Below, one piece after another: positions 47,160 to 55,231 of a DNA stretch of 64,000 bases. The notes beneath the pieces are model-generated. The model saw nothing but the letters and a program-made list of their open reading frames with translations, was not told the DNA's origin and ran no database searches. The translations under genes were made by a program, and so were the position numbers. How positions within the stretch are numbered: the first letter of the stretch is position 1; each line of letters starts with the position of its first letter. The stretch is from Fervidobacterium pennivorans DSM 9078 (lineage in GTDB: Bacteria; Thermotogota; Thermotogae; Thermotogales; Fervidobacteriaceae), in the NCBI RefSeq assembly GCF_000235405.2, contig NC_017095.1:496001-560000 (forward strand). Reading direction: 5' to 3'.

Positions 47160-48587
47160 TTGAGCACAACAAATACAATAAAAAAGGTAGCTTTCTTTAA
47201 TCCGCAGGGGAATTTTGATAAAGATGACAGTCACTTAACAGAGCATCCTGACTTCGGAGGACAACTAGTTTATGTGAAAGAGCTTGCAAAAGCTTTCGGA
47301 GAACTTGGCGTAGAAGTCGATATTATTACGAGACAAATTATTGATAAAGACTGGCCTGAATTTGCAGAGCCTTTCGATTATTATCCAGACGCTCCTAATG
47401 TTAGAATAGTTCGAATACCGTTCGGCGGAGATAAATTTTTGTGCAAGGAAGATTTATGGAAATATTTGCCCGATTACGTTGACAAGATTTACGAGTTATA
47501 CAAATCAGAAGGAAGATTTCCTGATTTTGTGACTACCCATTATGCTGATGGCGGTATTTCAGGGGTAATGTTCCTTAAAAAGACAGGGATACCGTTTTCA
47601 TTTACAGCACACTCTCTTGGTGCATGGAAACTGGAAAAGGTCTTAGAATCAGGGATGTCACGTGAAGATGCCGAGAGGAAATACAAATTTACAGTGCGTA
47701 TTACAGCTGAGAATCTCTCAATGCATTATGCTTCGTTCATAGTTTGTAGTACGAATCAGGAAAGATATGAACAGTATTCGCACAGGCTCTATGAGATAGA
47801 CCCGTACGATGATAAGTTCAAAGTTATTCCACCAGGAATCAATCACAAAATCTTCAATCAAGAACCCAAACCTGAAGACAAACAGATGGAAGAATACATC
47901 GAACAGCTACTTGTGAAAGCACCTATAAAAAGGCACAGATTGCCGTTCATAATAATGTCCAGTAGAATCGATAGAAAGAAAAACCACATTGCCGTAGTGA
48001 AAGCTTTCTTGCAAAATGAACATCTCAAAGATAGAGCGAACTTACTTATTGTCGTACGTGGTATTAACAACGTCCTGGAATATGTAAACACTGAAAAAAC
48101 AGAGGAAGCAATTATTCTTAAAGAAATAGTCGAAAGTTCTGATAATGAAATAGGAAAGAGCATATTTTTTGCAAATGTGTCCAACCAAAGACATTTGGCA
48201 AGCTTGTATCGCGTTGCTGCTGCAAGAGGGTCAGTGTTTGCACTACCAGCTCTCTATGAACCTTTTGGGCTGGCTGTTGTTGAAGCCGCTGCCTGTGGTT
48301 TGAAAATTGTTGTGACAAAAAACGGCGGACCAGCGGAAATATTTTCACATGGAGAAGGGCTTCTGATAGACCCAAGTAATATCAATGATATCGCAACAAA
48401 ACTACTACTGGCTCTGGAAAAATTTGACTGCCGAAAGTCTGTGGAACTTGCGAAAAAGTTCAGTTGGGAAAACACAGCGTTAGCATATTTGGAAAATATA
48501 AAACATGTCTTAGCTAATCCGGACAGCATAGTTAGTGTAGACGAGCAAAGGCTTAAAAAATTCTATGACCTAATTAATACACTCTGA
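47160..48587 (+). CDS. Sucrose synthase / sucrose-phosphate synthase-like GT4 enzyme
   Basis: 475-residue GT4 glycosyltransferase. The N-terminal FGGQLVYVKELAKAFGELGVEVDI and TAHSLGAWKLEKV fit the SPS/SuSy group (HPDFGGQ...TAHSLG), with SRIDRKKNH in the middle and the catalytic E-x7-E EPFGLAVVEAAACG near 370. It would either make sucrose(-6-phosphate) from NDP-glucose or, run in reverse, cleave sucrose to fructose and NDP-glucose. Next to a PfkB kinase and importer, the cleavage direction is attractive, as fructose would be phosphorylated at once. TTG start 47160 after GAGGTGAG. Confidence 0.8.
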   Translation: MSTTNTIKKVAFFNPQGNFDKDDSHLTEHPDFGGQLVYVKELAKAFGELGVEVDIITRQIIDKDWPEFAEPFDYYPDAPNVRIVRIPFGGDKFLCKEDLWKYLPDYVDKIYELYKSEGRFPDFVTTHYADGGISGVMFLKKTGIPFSFTAHSLGAWKLEKVLESGMSREDAERKYKFTVRITAENLSMHYASFIVCSTNQERYEQYSHRLYEIDPYDDKFKVIPPGINHKIFNQEPKPEDKQMEEYIEQLLVKAPIKRHRLPFIIMSSRIDRKKNHIAVVKAFLQNEHLKDRANLLIVVRGINNVLEYVNTEKTEEAIILKEIVESSDNEIGKSIFFANVSNQRHLASLYRVAAARGSVFALPALYEPFGLAVVEAAACGLKIVVTKNGGPAEIFSHGEGLLIDPSNINDIATKLLLALEKFDCRKSVELAKKFSWENTALAYLENIKHVLANPDSIVSVDEQRLKKFYDLINTL

Positions 48588-48614
48588 AAAAATGTCTGAT
48601 TTTTTAAAATTGAT

Positions 48615-48646
48615 AAGTCCCTCAGGACAGACCGAGGGACTTTTTT
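48615..48646 (+). terminator. Terminator of the sugar operon
   Basis: AAGTCCCTC / GAGGGACTT stem followed by TTTTTT. Ends the importer-kinase-glycosyltransferase transcript. Confidence 0.88.
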
Positions 48647-48689
48647 GCTTTTTAATTAAAGTATTGAGCAAATATTCTTTTCTCATCAG

Positions 48690-48717
48690 TTGAATAATTG
48701 TGTGGGGGTGGTATAAT
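48690..48717 (+). promoter_or_regulatory. Promoter of the mur cluster
   Basis: TTGAAT (48690-48695), 16 bases, then extended -10 TGGTATAAT (TATAAT 48712-48717). Transcription should begin near 48724, just before an ATG at 48726, which supports the later TTG start of murE. Confidence 0.65.
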
Positions 48718-48764
48718 TTTAAACGATGACCCAATCTTGCGCTATGAAAAAGGGGTGGATTACT

Positions 48765-50264
48765 TTGAAATTAAGACATCTTTTGGAAGCCATTCAGAAG
48801 TTTGTCGTTTTTGACAACATACCAGAAGAATTAAAAGACAAAGATGTAACTGGTGTTTTCAACAATTCAAGAAAGGTTATTCCAGGTTCTCTGTTCATCT
48901 GCAGGAAAGGTACAAAGTTTGATTCACATACCATTGTTGACACACTTTACAAAGAAAGTGGAGTAATCGCCTTTGTCACAGAGAGAGAAATCAATAACAA
49001 CCTTCCTTACGTCCAAGTTTATGATAGTAGACTTGCGGAAGCTTACCTCGCGGCTGAGTTTTACGAACATCCTTACAAGAAGCTAATAACTTTTGGAGTA
49101 ACTGGCACAAATGGAAAAACTACATGTGCGCATTTATTTCACCATTTAATGCAGCAACTGGGACTCACAGGAAGTTTGTCCGGAACAGTCATGAACGACA
49201 TTATGGGTGACAAGTTCTATATACATAACACCACTCCTGATGCGCTCACAATAATGGAAAACATGGCAAAAACGGTAAAGAGTGGTGGAAGCTATTATTC
49301 AATGGAAGTTTCCTCTCATTCGTTAGACCAAGCACGAGTAGAAACCATCAGATTTGATATAGCAGGTCTTACAAACATAACCAGAGACCATCTGGATTAT
49401 CACCCGACTTTTGAACATTACGTGAATTCAAAGCTCCACTTGTTTGATTTGCTTAAAAAAGATGGAATAGCAGTTGTTCATGAAGATTATGCACCGCTTG
49501 TGTCAAGCAAAAAGCTGCCGAAGCTTGTCACATTTGGAACAAGTGAAAGTGCAATTTATAGGATTTCAGATATATCAACTACTTGGAATGGGACAACCTT
49601 TACACTCACATCACCTTACGGTACAAAGAAAGTCTATACACAGATGATAGGTGATTACAATGCTTTCAATGTTACGCTGGTCATTGCCGGGTTATTCGAG
49701 CTTGGATACGAACCCGACGAAATCATCAGTTATGTAAGCACGTTTAGAGGTGTTGACGGAAGGTTTGAACCAATTCCAGAAGCAAGAAAACTTGGAATTG
49801 AAGTAATAATAGATTTTGCACACTCACCTGACGCCTTAGAAAAAGTTATACTTGCCGCGAGAAGACTGACAAAAGGAAGAATTATAGTTGTCTATGGAGC
49901 TGGTGGACAAGCTGATAGAGGCAAAAGACCGATGATGGCAGAAGTGGTAACGAAACTCGCGGATATAGCGATACTTACAACAGATGACCCTCGTGGAGAA
50001 GACCCAGAGGAGATTATAAAAGAAGTTGAAAAAGGTGTCCAACCTAATTCCCTTTCACTCACCGTCCTTGATAGACGCGAGGCTATAGATACAGCAATAA
50101 CACTCGCAACAAAAGGAGATGTTGTGCTTATTACCGGAAGAGGCCATGAACCATACCAGATATTCACGGAAACATTAAAGATACCTTTCAAAGATAGAGA
50201 TGTTGCTTTGGACATAATTCTCTCAAAGATTAACAAAAATCACTCAAGAGATGTGGATAAATAA
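48765..50264 (+). CDS. murE: UDP-MurNAc-tripeptide synthetase MurE
   Basis: Adds the third residue to the peptidoglycan stem peptide. ATP site FGVTGTNGKTT, the substrate region with TTPDA, SSHSLDQARV and NITRDHLDYH, and the amino-acid-binding motif DDPR at 407-410 (TTDDPRGEDPEE) where diaminopimelate enzymes have DNPR. That change, seen in Thermotoga MurE, points to lysine (L- and perhaps D-Lys) rather than meso-diaminopimelate. Start at TTG 48765 behind AAAAAGGGGTGG, giving 499 residues; ATGs at 48726 and 48744 have no SD. Confidence 0.94.
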   Translation: MKLRHLLEAIQKFVVFDNIPEELKDKDVTGVFNNSRKVIPGSLFICRKGTKFDSHTIVDTLYKESGVIAFVTEREINNNLPYVQVYDSRLAEAYLAAEFYEHPYKKLITFGVTGTNGKTTCAHLFHHLMQQLGLTGSLSGTVMNDIMGDKFYIHNTTPDALTIMENMAKTVKSGGSYYSMEVSSHSLDQARVETIRFDIAGLTNITRDHLDYHPTFEHYVNSKLHLFDLLKKDGIAVVHEDYAPLVSSKKLPKLVTFGTSESAIYRISDISTTWNGTTFTLTSPYGTKKVYTQMIGDYNAFNVTLVIAGLFELGYEPDEIISYVSTFRGVDGRFEPIPEARKLGIEVIIDFAHSPDALEKVILAARRLTKGRIIVVYGAGGQADRGKRPMMAEVVTKLADIAILTTDDPRGEDPEEIIKEVEKGVQPNSLSLTVLDRREAIDTAITLATKGDVVLITGRGHEPYQIFTETLKIPFKDRDVALDIILSKINKNHSRDVDK

Positions 50265-50287
50265 TAATTGGGGTGTTGGTGAACGAA

Positions 50288-51556
50288 ATGGAACTGAAAG
50301 ACTTGGTTGGTCGTCGTTTTGTTACAGATTCCAGAGAAGTAAAGCCTGGCGATGTGTTTGTTGCAATAAAGGGTAACAGAGTAGATGGACATGACTTTGC
50401 CCATCAAGCAGTTCAAGCAGGTGCATTTGCTGTTATTGTTGAAAAAGACGTGTCACTGCCTAACCAAGTAGTTGTTCCAAACACAGTTGAGTTTCTTGGA
50501 ATGTACGCTAGTAAGATACTAGAAAAATTCCGCCCGAAGATTGTTGGTATAACAGGGTCCAATGGTAAGACGACAACCAAAGAAATAGTTTCAGCTGTGC
50601 TCAGCGCAGAAATTCCTACATTTAAAAACGAGGGGAATCTTAATTCAGAGATCGGACTTCCCCTTTCAATTATCAACTCTTATCGTGGTGAACCTGTTGT
50701 TGTTTTGGAAATGGCTCAAAGAAATGTTGGAGATATTGAATACCTTTGTAAGCTCTTCCCTCCAGATATAGGTGTTCTTCTCAATGTAGGAAGTGCACAT
50801 GTTGGTGTTGTTGGTAATGTTGAGAATATATTCAAAGGCAAATGGCAAATTGTTGAGAATTCAAAACAAGCTTTGGTTAATTTCGATGATAAACGGATGA
50901 GATGTGAAAAATGCAAATACTTTGGCACAAAAGGTGGAAACTACGTTTTGAAAGAAAGAAGGTTTGACGGAAAAAACACGTTACTAACGTTCGAAACACA
51001 TGAAGGTGAATTTTATTACGCTTTGCCAGGTTTTTGGCCAAAAGCGATGGCTATATCTGTTCTTGTAGCATTCGCAATTGCCGATATGTTGGACATTTTA
51101 TTCAATCCTGTAAAACTTTTAACTTTCAAACCTCTTAAAGGACGCTTTAACATCTATAGACTTGGGAAAGCTTTCATAATTGACGATACATACAACGCGA
51201 GCTATGAGTCTTTTAGGCACGGGATAGAAGAAATCAAAGAACATTTTCCCAGGCCAGCTTATGCAGTTGTTGGTGCAATGAAAGAGCTTGGAGAGTACTC
51301 TACATATTATCATCAGTTGCTATCAAAACTGCTTGAGGAAATTGATGGCGTCATAGTGTATGACAAAGAACCAGAATCCAAAGATATAGCCCCAAACAAT
51401 CTTTTATTCAGAAGTGAGAAAGAAGATGAAATTGTAAAGTTCATTAAGGATAAGATATTGGTATCTGAGTTTTCTGGAACTCTTTATTTCAAGGCATCCC
51501 GAGCAGTTGAGTTAGATAAGATTGTTGACAAGCTCTTAGAAGGTTTAAATATATGA
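50288..51556 (+). CDS. murF: UDP-MurNAc-tripeptide-D-Ala-D-Ala ligase MurF
   Basis: Completes the cytoplasmic pentapeptide precursor. TDSREVKPGDVFVAIKG, ATP site GITGSNGKTTTKE, FKNEGNLNSEIGLPL and LNVGSAHVG are the family blocks. About 422-427 residues: the start is uncertain between ATG 50288 and GTGs at 50273/50279, because GGGGTG (50270-50275) fits none perfectly. The N-terminal domain is short for a MurF either way. Follows murE closely. Confidence 0.92.
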   Translation: MELKDLVGRRFVTDSREVKPGDVFVAIKGNRVDGHDFAHQAVQAGAFAVIVEKDVSLPNQVVVPNTVEFLGMYASKILEKFRPKIVGITGSNGKTTTKEIVSAVLSAEIPTFKNEGNLNSEIGLPLSIINSYRGEPVVVLEMAQRNVGDIEYLCKLFPPDIGVLLNVGSAHVGVVGNVENIFKGKWQIVENSKQALVNFDDKRMRCEKCKYFGTKGGNYVLKERRFDGKNTLLTFETHEGEFYYALPGFWPKAMAISVLVAFAIADMLDILFNPVKLLTFKPLKGRFNIYRLGKAFIIDDTYNASYESFRHGIEEIKEHFPRPAYAVVGAMKELGEYSTYYHQLLSKLLEEIDGVIVYDKEPESKDIAPNNLLFRSEKEDEIVKFIKDKILVSEFSGTLYFKASRAVELDKIVDKLLEGLNI

Positions 51557-51583
51557 AAATATAACTTTACGGAGGTCCGAAAA

Positions 51584-52513
51584 ATGCAAACATCGAATCT
51601 TTTTTTGGCAACAGTTCTAATTGCAGAATTCCTGATAGGTTTATTAGCCTTTCCACGATACATTGGCTATATGAAAAAACTAAAATTAGGACAGTACATA
51701 AGACAAGAAGGGCCTGATTTGCATAATTATAAAGAAGGCACCCCAACAGCAGGAGGTATAGTCTTTTTATCAATCGCACTTATAGCCGGAATCGTTCTTG
51801 GAGTGAAAAAAGAACTCCTGCTGACAATTTTGTTCTATGGTTTTATCGGGTTTTTGGATGATTTCGTTAGCATAGCAAAGAAGCGCTCTTTGGGACTTAA
51901 GGCCTGGCAAAAGTTAGCATTACAGATGCTGTTTTCGGTATGGATAGCCTTCACTGTTCTCCAATATCGTGAAAGCACTATATTTGGTCTTCCCGTTCCA
52001 AAGTGGTTTTTTTACATATTTACGATGTTTCTAATTTCTGGGTATTCCAACGCGACTAACCTGACAGATGGACTTGATGGACTTGCCGGATGGGTATTCA
52101 TCACTAGTTCATTGCCATTTTTGCTTTTGGCAAATGATTATAATCAAGTAATCTCAATATTAGTTCTCATCATGCCATTGCTTTCGTTTCTTGTGTATAA
52201 CACAAGACCTGCAAAAGTTTTCATGGGTGACACAGGTTCATTGGCACTCGGAGCTTATATCTCGACATATGCGTTAATGACAAGCAATGAACTTCCGCTT
52301 ATTTTCTTTACAACCATATTCTTGTTGGAAACGATAAGTGTAATACTCCAAGTTGGTTCATTCAAACTCAGGGGAAAAAGGATTTTTAAGATGGCACCTA
52401 TACACCACCATTTTGAACTGCTCGGCTGGCCAGAAGAAAAGATAGTTGGTGTCTTCAGTGCTTGGAACCTTGCAATTGCAATTACTTATCTCTCTTTCGC
52501 TTTAAAGTTTTAG
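51584..52513 (+). CDS. mraY: Phospho-MurNAc-pentapeptide transferase MraY
   Basis: Integral membrane enzyme that makes lipid I from UDP-MurNAc-pentapeptide and undecaprenyl phosphate. About ten membrane helices; GTPTAGGIVFL, FLDDFVSIAKKRSLGLKAWQK, NLTDGLDGLAG, KVFMGDTGSLALG and MAPIHHHFELLGW are the signature loops with catalytic aspartates and the histidine box. 309 residues. ATG 51584 after CGGAGGTCCG. Third of the mur genes in order. Confidence 0.95.
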   Translation: MQTSNLFLATVLIAEFLIGLLAFPRYIGYMKKLKLGQYIRQEGPDLHNYKEGTPTAGGIVFLSIALIAGIVLGVKKELLLTILFYGFIGFLDDFVSIAKKRSLGLKAWQKLALQMLFSVWIAFTVLQYRESTIFGLPVPKWFFYIFTMFLISGYSNATNLTDGLDGLAGWVFITSSLPFLLLANDYNQVISILVLIMPLLSFLVYNTRPAKVFMGDTGSLALGAYISTYALMTSNELPLIFFTTIFLLETISVILQVGSFKLRGKRIFKMAPIHHHFELLGWPEEKIVGVFSAWNLAIAITYLSFALKF

Positions 52514-52550
52514 AATATCAAAATCCTTTAACAACGGGGGTTTTTGTTAC

Positions 52551-53480
52551 TTGCGTTACTTGAATCCGTATTCGTTGGGATTTATTTTTAGCACATTGTT
52601 TTCCGCTCTTTTTGTCTATTGTTGTAAAAAGTTTAACGTACTTCTTGACCATCCATCGGAGAGGAAAGAACACAAAGAAGCAGTTCCTCTCGTAGGTGGT
52701 GTGGTTCTCTTTATTTACACATTGTACTTAAAATTCAATCAACAGTTCACAGATATAAGGAAAGAATTGCCGCTCTATATTGTATTCACGATAGGTCTGA
52801 TTGATGATTTGATAGAACTGCGTTATTACACGAAGTTACTTTTACAATTCTTTGCAGGTATGTTTTTTATCAACGCATATCATTTTGTATTTACAAACAA
52901 TGCAAAGCTCGACACTTTTTTGACCCTCGTTTTTTTCATGACGCTTTTGAATGCTTTCAACCTTGTGGACGGAATTAACGGACTTCTCATAGGATTGGCA
53001 ATAATTTACTTTACATTCACGCAGAATTTTATATACCTACCAGTGCTCTTTGTTTTGTTCCTTTTTAATGTTTTTGACAAATTGTTTATGGGTGATTCCG
53101 GTGCATTTTTGATTGCTTACTTGCTCATCTCTGATGAACAAGTTCCCAGGGAACTTACTAGAGCTCTGGTGTTTTTTGGCTATCCTATGTATGAAATAGC
53201 CTCCTCATTTCTGAGGAGGCTACTTTTGAAAAAGAATCCGTTCAAACCTGATAGGTTTCACTTGCATCACATAGGAACCAAACTTTTTGGCAGTACGTTC
53301 TTTTTGATTCTTGCATACTCGTTGGTCATAGGTTTTGTTTTGTTATCAGCCAAGAAATTCGGGTTGTTCGTCTATATCGCTATCAGCTTGTTGATTTTTC
53401 TCTTTCAGTTCATTTTTATCAAAAACAACTGTATCAACAGCTCCAATGGCATGACGGAGAGAGACAAGAGCAACTTCTAA
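52551..53480 (+). CDS. WecA/TagO-like polyprenyl-phosphate sugar-1-phosphate transferase
   Basis: MraY superfamily, 309 residues with about ten membrane segments: PLVGGVVLFIYT, GLIDDLIELRYYTKL, NLVDGINGLLIG, LFMGDSGAFLIA and FHLHHIGTKLFG. The His-rich loop (DRFHLHH) and the lack of the HHHFE box set it in the WecA/TagO branch, which transfers GlcNAc-1-phosphate to undecaprenyl phosphate to start secondary polymers. TTG start 52551. Placed directly after mraY, so two enzymes compete for the same lipid carrier. Its last 135 bases overlap the convergent gene at 53346. Confidence 0.85.
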   Translation: MRYLNPYSLGFIFSTLFSALFVYCCKKFNVLLDHPSERKEHKEAVPLVGGVVLFIYTLYLKFNQQFTDIRKELPLYIVFTIGLIDDLIELRYYTKLLLQFFAGMFFINAYHFVFTNNAKLDTFLTLVFFMTLLNAFNLVDGINGLLIGLAIIYFTFTQNFIYLPVLFVLFLFNVFDKLFMGDSGAFLIAYLLISDEQVPRELTRALVFFGYPMYEIASSFLRRLLLKKNPFKPDRFHLHHIGTKLFGSTFFLILAYSLVIGFVLLSAKKFGLFVYIAISLLIFLFQFIFIKNNCINSSNGMTERDKSNF

Positions 53481-54263
53481 TTGTGAATCGTTTGGTTCAG
53501 CAGTAGTAAGTTTTTGTAAAATCATACCAGGAAGTGCCAAGAATCGGATTTTTGGATATCTGTCAAAAAGTCTCAACAACTCATAAGAGATTCCTGCAAC
53601 CACGGGTATTGCGATGATTCTGAAAACAATGCGACCTAACATTGTAACTCCGAGAAGACCATATAAACTGTGCACCAGTATTGCGATTATTAAGAAAATC
53701 ATAACAAAATTCGTTCCACACCTTGGATGTATTGTTGAGTATTTCCTTGCGTTTTCGACAGTCAGTTCCTCGTTATGTTCGTATGTATGAACTGCCTTAT
53801 GCTCAGCTCCATGGTATCTGAATACGTTTTTGACATCCTCAAAGAGCGATATGAAAAACACGTATGATAGGAAAAAACCCAACCTTATCAAACCATCCAC
53901 CAAAGAAAAGAGAAATTCGTTATCTTTGAATCCCAACCATTTTGTTAAATAAGCAGGAAGGACAATAAACAAGCCTACAGCCAAACCAACAGCAACAAGA
54001 ATTGAGAAGAAAGATTCGCCTTTCTTCATTTTTTCATCAGAAGAGATTTCAGCACTGAGATTCAGCGCCTTTATACCAAAGTAAAGAGAGTAGTACAGGC
54101 TTATAAATCCACGTATAAATGGTATTCTCATCCATTTTTGACTGACACTTGGAGTTCCAAGCTCGCGAACTTGTATCTCCCCTGACTGCGTTCTAACAGC
54201 TACAACTACCTTTTTACCCATCATTAAAACGCCATCAATTACCGCTTGACCACCGACTTTCAA
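53346..54263 (-). CDS. YqhQ/DUF1385 family membrane protein
   Basis: 305 residues. Family landmarks: VGGQAVIDGVLMMGKK at the N-terminus, FRYHGAEHKAVHTYE, HPRCGTNF and about five membrane segments. The function is unknown; the conserved His, Glu and Cys residues suggest a metal site. Start at TTG 54263, 8 bases after AGAGG; the frame runs on to 54386 without an SD. A terminator hairpin (54296-54320) lies just upstream. The nonconserved C-terminal tail (about 35 residues) overlaps the end of the convergent WecA-like gene. Confidence 0.85.
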   Translation of the reverse strand: MKVGGQAVIDGVLMMGKKVVVAVRTQSGEIQVRELGTPSVSQKWMRIPFIRGFISLYYSLYFGIKALNLSAEISSDEKMKKGESFFSILVAVGLAVGLFIVLPAYLTKWLGFKDNEFLFSLVDGLIRLGFFLSYVFFISLFEDVKNVFRYHGAEHKAVHTYEHNEELTVENARKYSTIHPRCGTNFVMIFLIIAILVHSLYGLLGVTMLGRIVFRIIAIPVVAGISYELLRLFDRYPKIRFLALPGMILQKLTTAEPNDSQLEVALVSLRHAIGAVDTVVFDKNELKEKNQQADSDIDEQPEFLG

Positions 54264-54295
54264 AATCTTCACCTCTTTCCCGTTTGCTTTACATT

Positions 54296-54320
54296 TAAAA
54301 AAGGTGCCACAACGGCACCT
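54296..54320 (-). terminator. Terminator upstream of the YqhQ-family gene
   Basis: AGGTGCC / GGCACCT stem with a run of six T on the minus strand. It ends the transcript from the spoVS side. Confidence 0.75.
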
Positions 54321-54330
54321 AATATTAAAA

Positions 54331-54594
54331 TTATCGCTCACTTTCCTTTTTAATTTCTTGGTAAAATTCAATAATCTTCCTTGCATTTTGGTCTTCTAAT
54401 ATGATTTTGTAGAACTTGTAAGCTTCCATATCTTCGGGGGTGTTTTTTGTCATAAAATAGCTAACTACTTTGCTTCGGAATTGTTGCAAATCTTCTTGCG
54501 ACATTTGTGATATTGAATAGACTATCTCGTAAATCCTTTCGTCTGTAATGCAAGCTTTTGCAATAACTCTCAGTTCTTCCAACCGCTCCTCCAT
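54331..54594 (-). CDS. Small conserved-looking protein of unknown function
   Basis: 87 residues, mostly helical and charged (EERLEELRVIAKACITDERIYEIVYSISQ as the start, in part), with no membrane segment or recognised motif. Start ambiguous: ATG 54594 with weak SD GATGGAAG, or TTG 54582 behind GGAGGAG. Lies between spoVS and a terminator, so likely cotranscribed with spoVS. Confidence 0.6.
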   Translation of the reverse strand: MEERLEELRVIAKACITDERIYEIVYSISQMSQEDLQQFRSKVVSYFMTKNTPEDMEAYKFYKIILEDQNARKIIEFYQEIKKESER

Positions 54595-54624
54595 CTTCCA
54601 TCAAATTTTTTCAGTTCCACAAAA

Positions 54625-54903
54625 TTAGTTTTTAGACTCACTTTTTTGAAGGTAAACCTTGAAAGATATACCGGTTCTTGTTTCATTACCGATTTGAATT
54701 TCAATGAAAGCTGGGACAACGTAGAGGTCTAATCCTTCCTGCTCCAAAAATCTTCTTGCAACCGCTAAAGATTTCGATGCTTGGTTAACTGCGCCAGCAC
54801 CGATGGCTTGAATCTCTACCTTTTCGTTCTTCTTCAGTGATCCAACAATGGCACCCGCAACCTTGTTTGGACTTGACTTTGAGCTGACTTTCAAAATCTC
54901 CAT
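54625..54903 (-). CDS. spoVS: SpoVS-family nucleic-acid-binding protein
   Basis: 92-residue Alba-like small protein: MEILKVSSKSSPNKVAGAIV, IQAIGAGAVNQASKSLAVAR and FIEIQIGNETRTGISFKV are the highly conserved family segments. In Bacillus it affects spore coat and septum development; its presence in non-sporulating Thermotogae shows a more general role, perhaps RNA or DNA binding. ATG 54903 after CAAGGAGGAT. Nothing unusual in the sequence. Confidence 0.93.
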   Translation of the reverse strand: MEILKVSSKSSPNKVAGAIVGSLKKNEKVEIQAIGAGAVNQASKSLAVARRFLEQEGLDLYVVPAFIEIQIGNETRTGISFKVYLQKSESKN

Positions 54904-55112
54904 AATGCCTATCCTCCTTGTTCTACAGAGATTAGAATTGGCTTAATATGTTACTAAGTTTGACTATATTTTACCACAAAATTGTTAAAAAAGCAAATTC
55001 TTTTTGCAAAAACCAATTTTAATAAGAGGATTCGTAGGTAGATATCAAAAGTTGTCCAGAGGTTGTATTTATGCGGGGAAAAGAATTTTATTGGCAAAAT
55101 CTTATCCAAAAT
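54904..55112. other. Intergenic region upstream of spoVS
   Basis: A/T-rich, without an ORF or hairpin of note. It must hold the spoVS promoter on the minus strand. The rest of this 328-base gap is the small-RNA unit described separately. Confidence 0.5.
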
Positions 55113-55142
55113 TTGACATTACTTCCTAAAAAGTGGTATACT
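55113..55142 (+). promoter_or_regulatory. Strong promoter of a candidate small RNA
   Basis: Consensus TTGACA (55113-55118), 18-base spacer, extended -10 TGGTATACT (TATACT 55137-55142). It is the best-matching promoter noticed in the window, and no coding gene follows it on this strand. Confidence 0.7.
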
Positions 55143-55148
55143 ATGTGC

Positions 55149-55228
55149 AGTAATGGGGGTACTGGGGATAGGTGGGAGCTGTCTCTATACGTTATGTGTG
55201 CACGCCACAGGCGTGCACACTTTCATTT
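55149..55228 (+). ncRNA. Candidate small noncoding RNA, about 75-80 nt
   Basis: Between the promoter at 55113 and a strong terminator there is no room for a gene. The hairpin is GTGTGCACGCC / GGCGTGCACAC (55196-55206, 55210-55220; loop ACA), followed by TTTCATTTTTATT. The RNA body is G-rich, with runs GGGGG, GGGG, GG and GGG between 55154 and 55177. The only ATG in it (55153) lacks an SD. It lies antisense to nothing known, just beyond the 3' end of cysK. I do not recognise a family. Confidence 0.5.
55196..55228 (+). terminator. Terminator of the candidate small RNA
   Basis: 11-bp perfect stem with a 3-base loop and a T-rich tail on the plus strand. On the minus strand the tail (ATAACG) is not T-rich, so it is unlikely to have evolved as the cysK terminator. 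Confidence 0.8.
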
Positions 55229-55231
55229 TTA

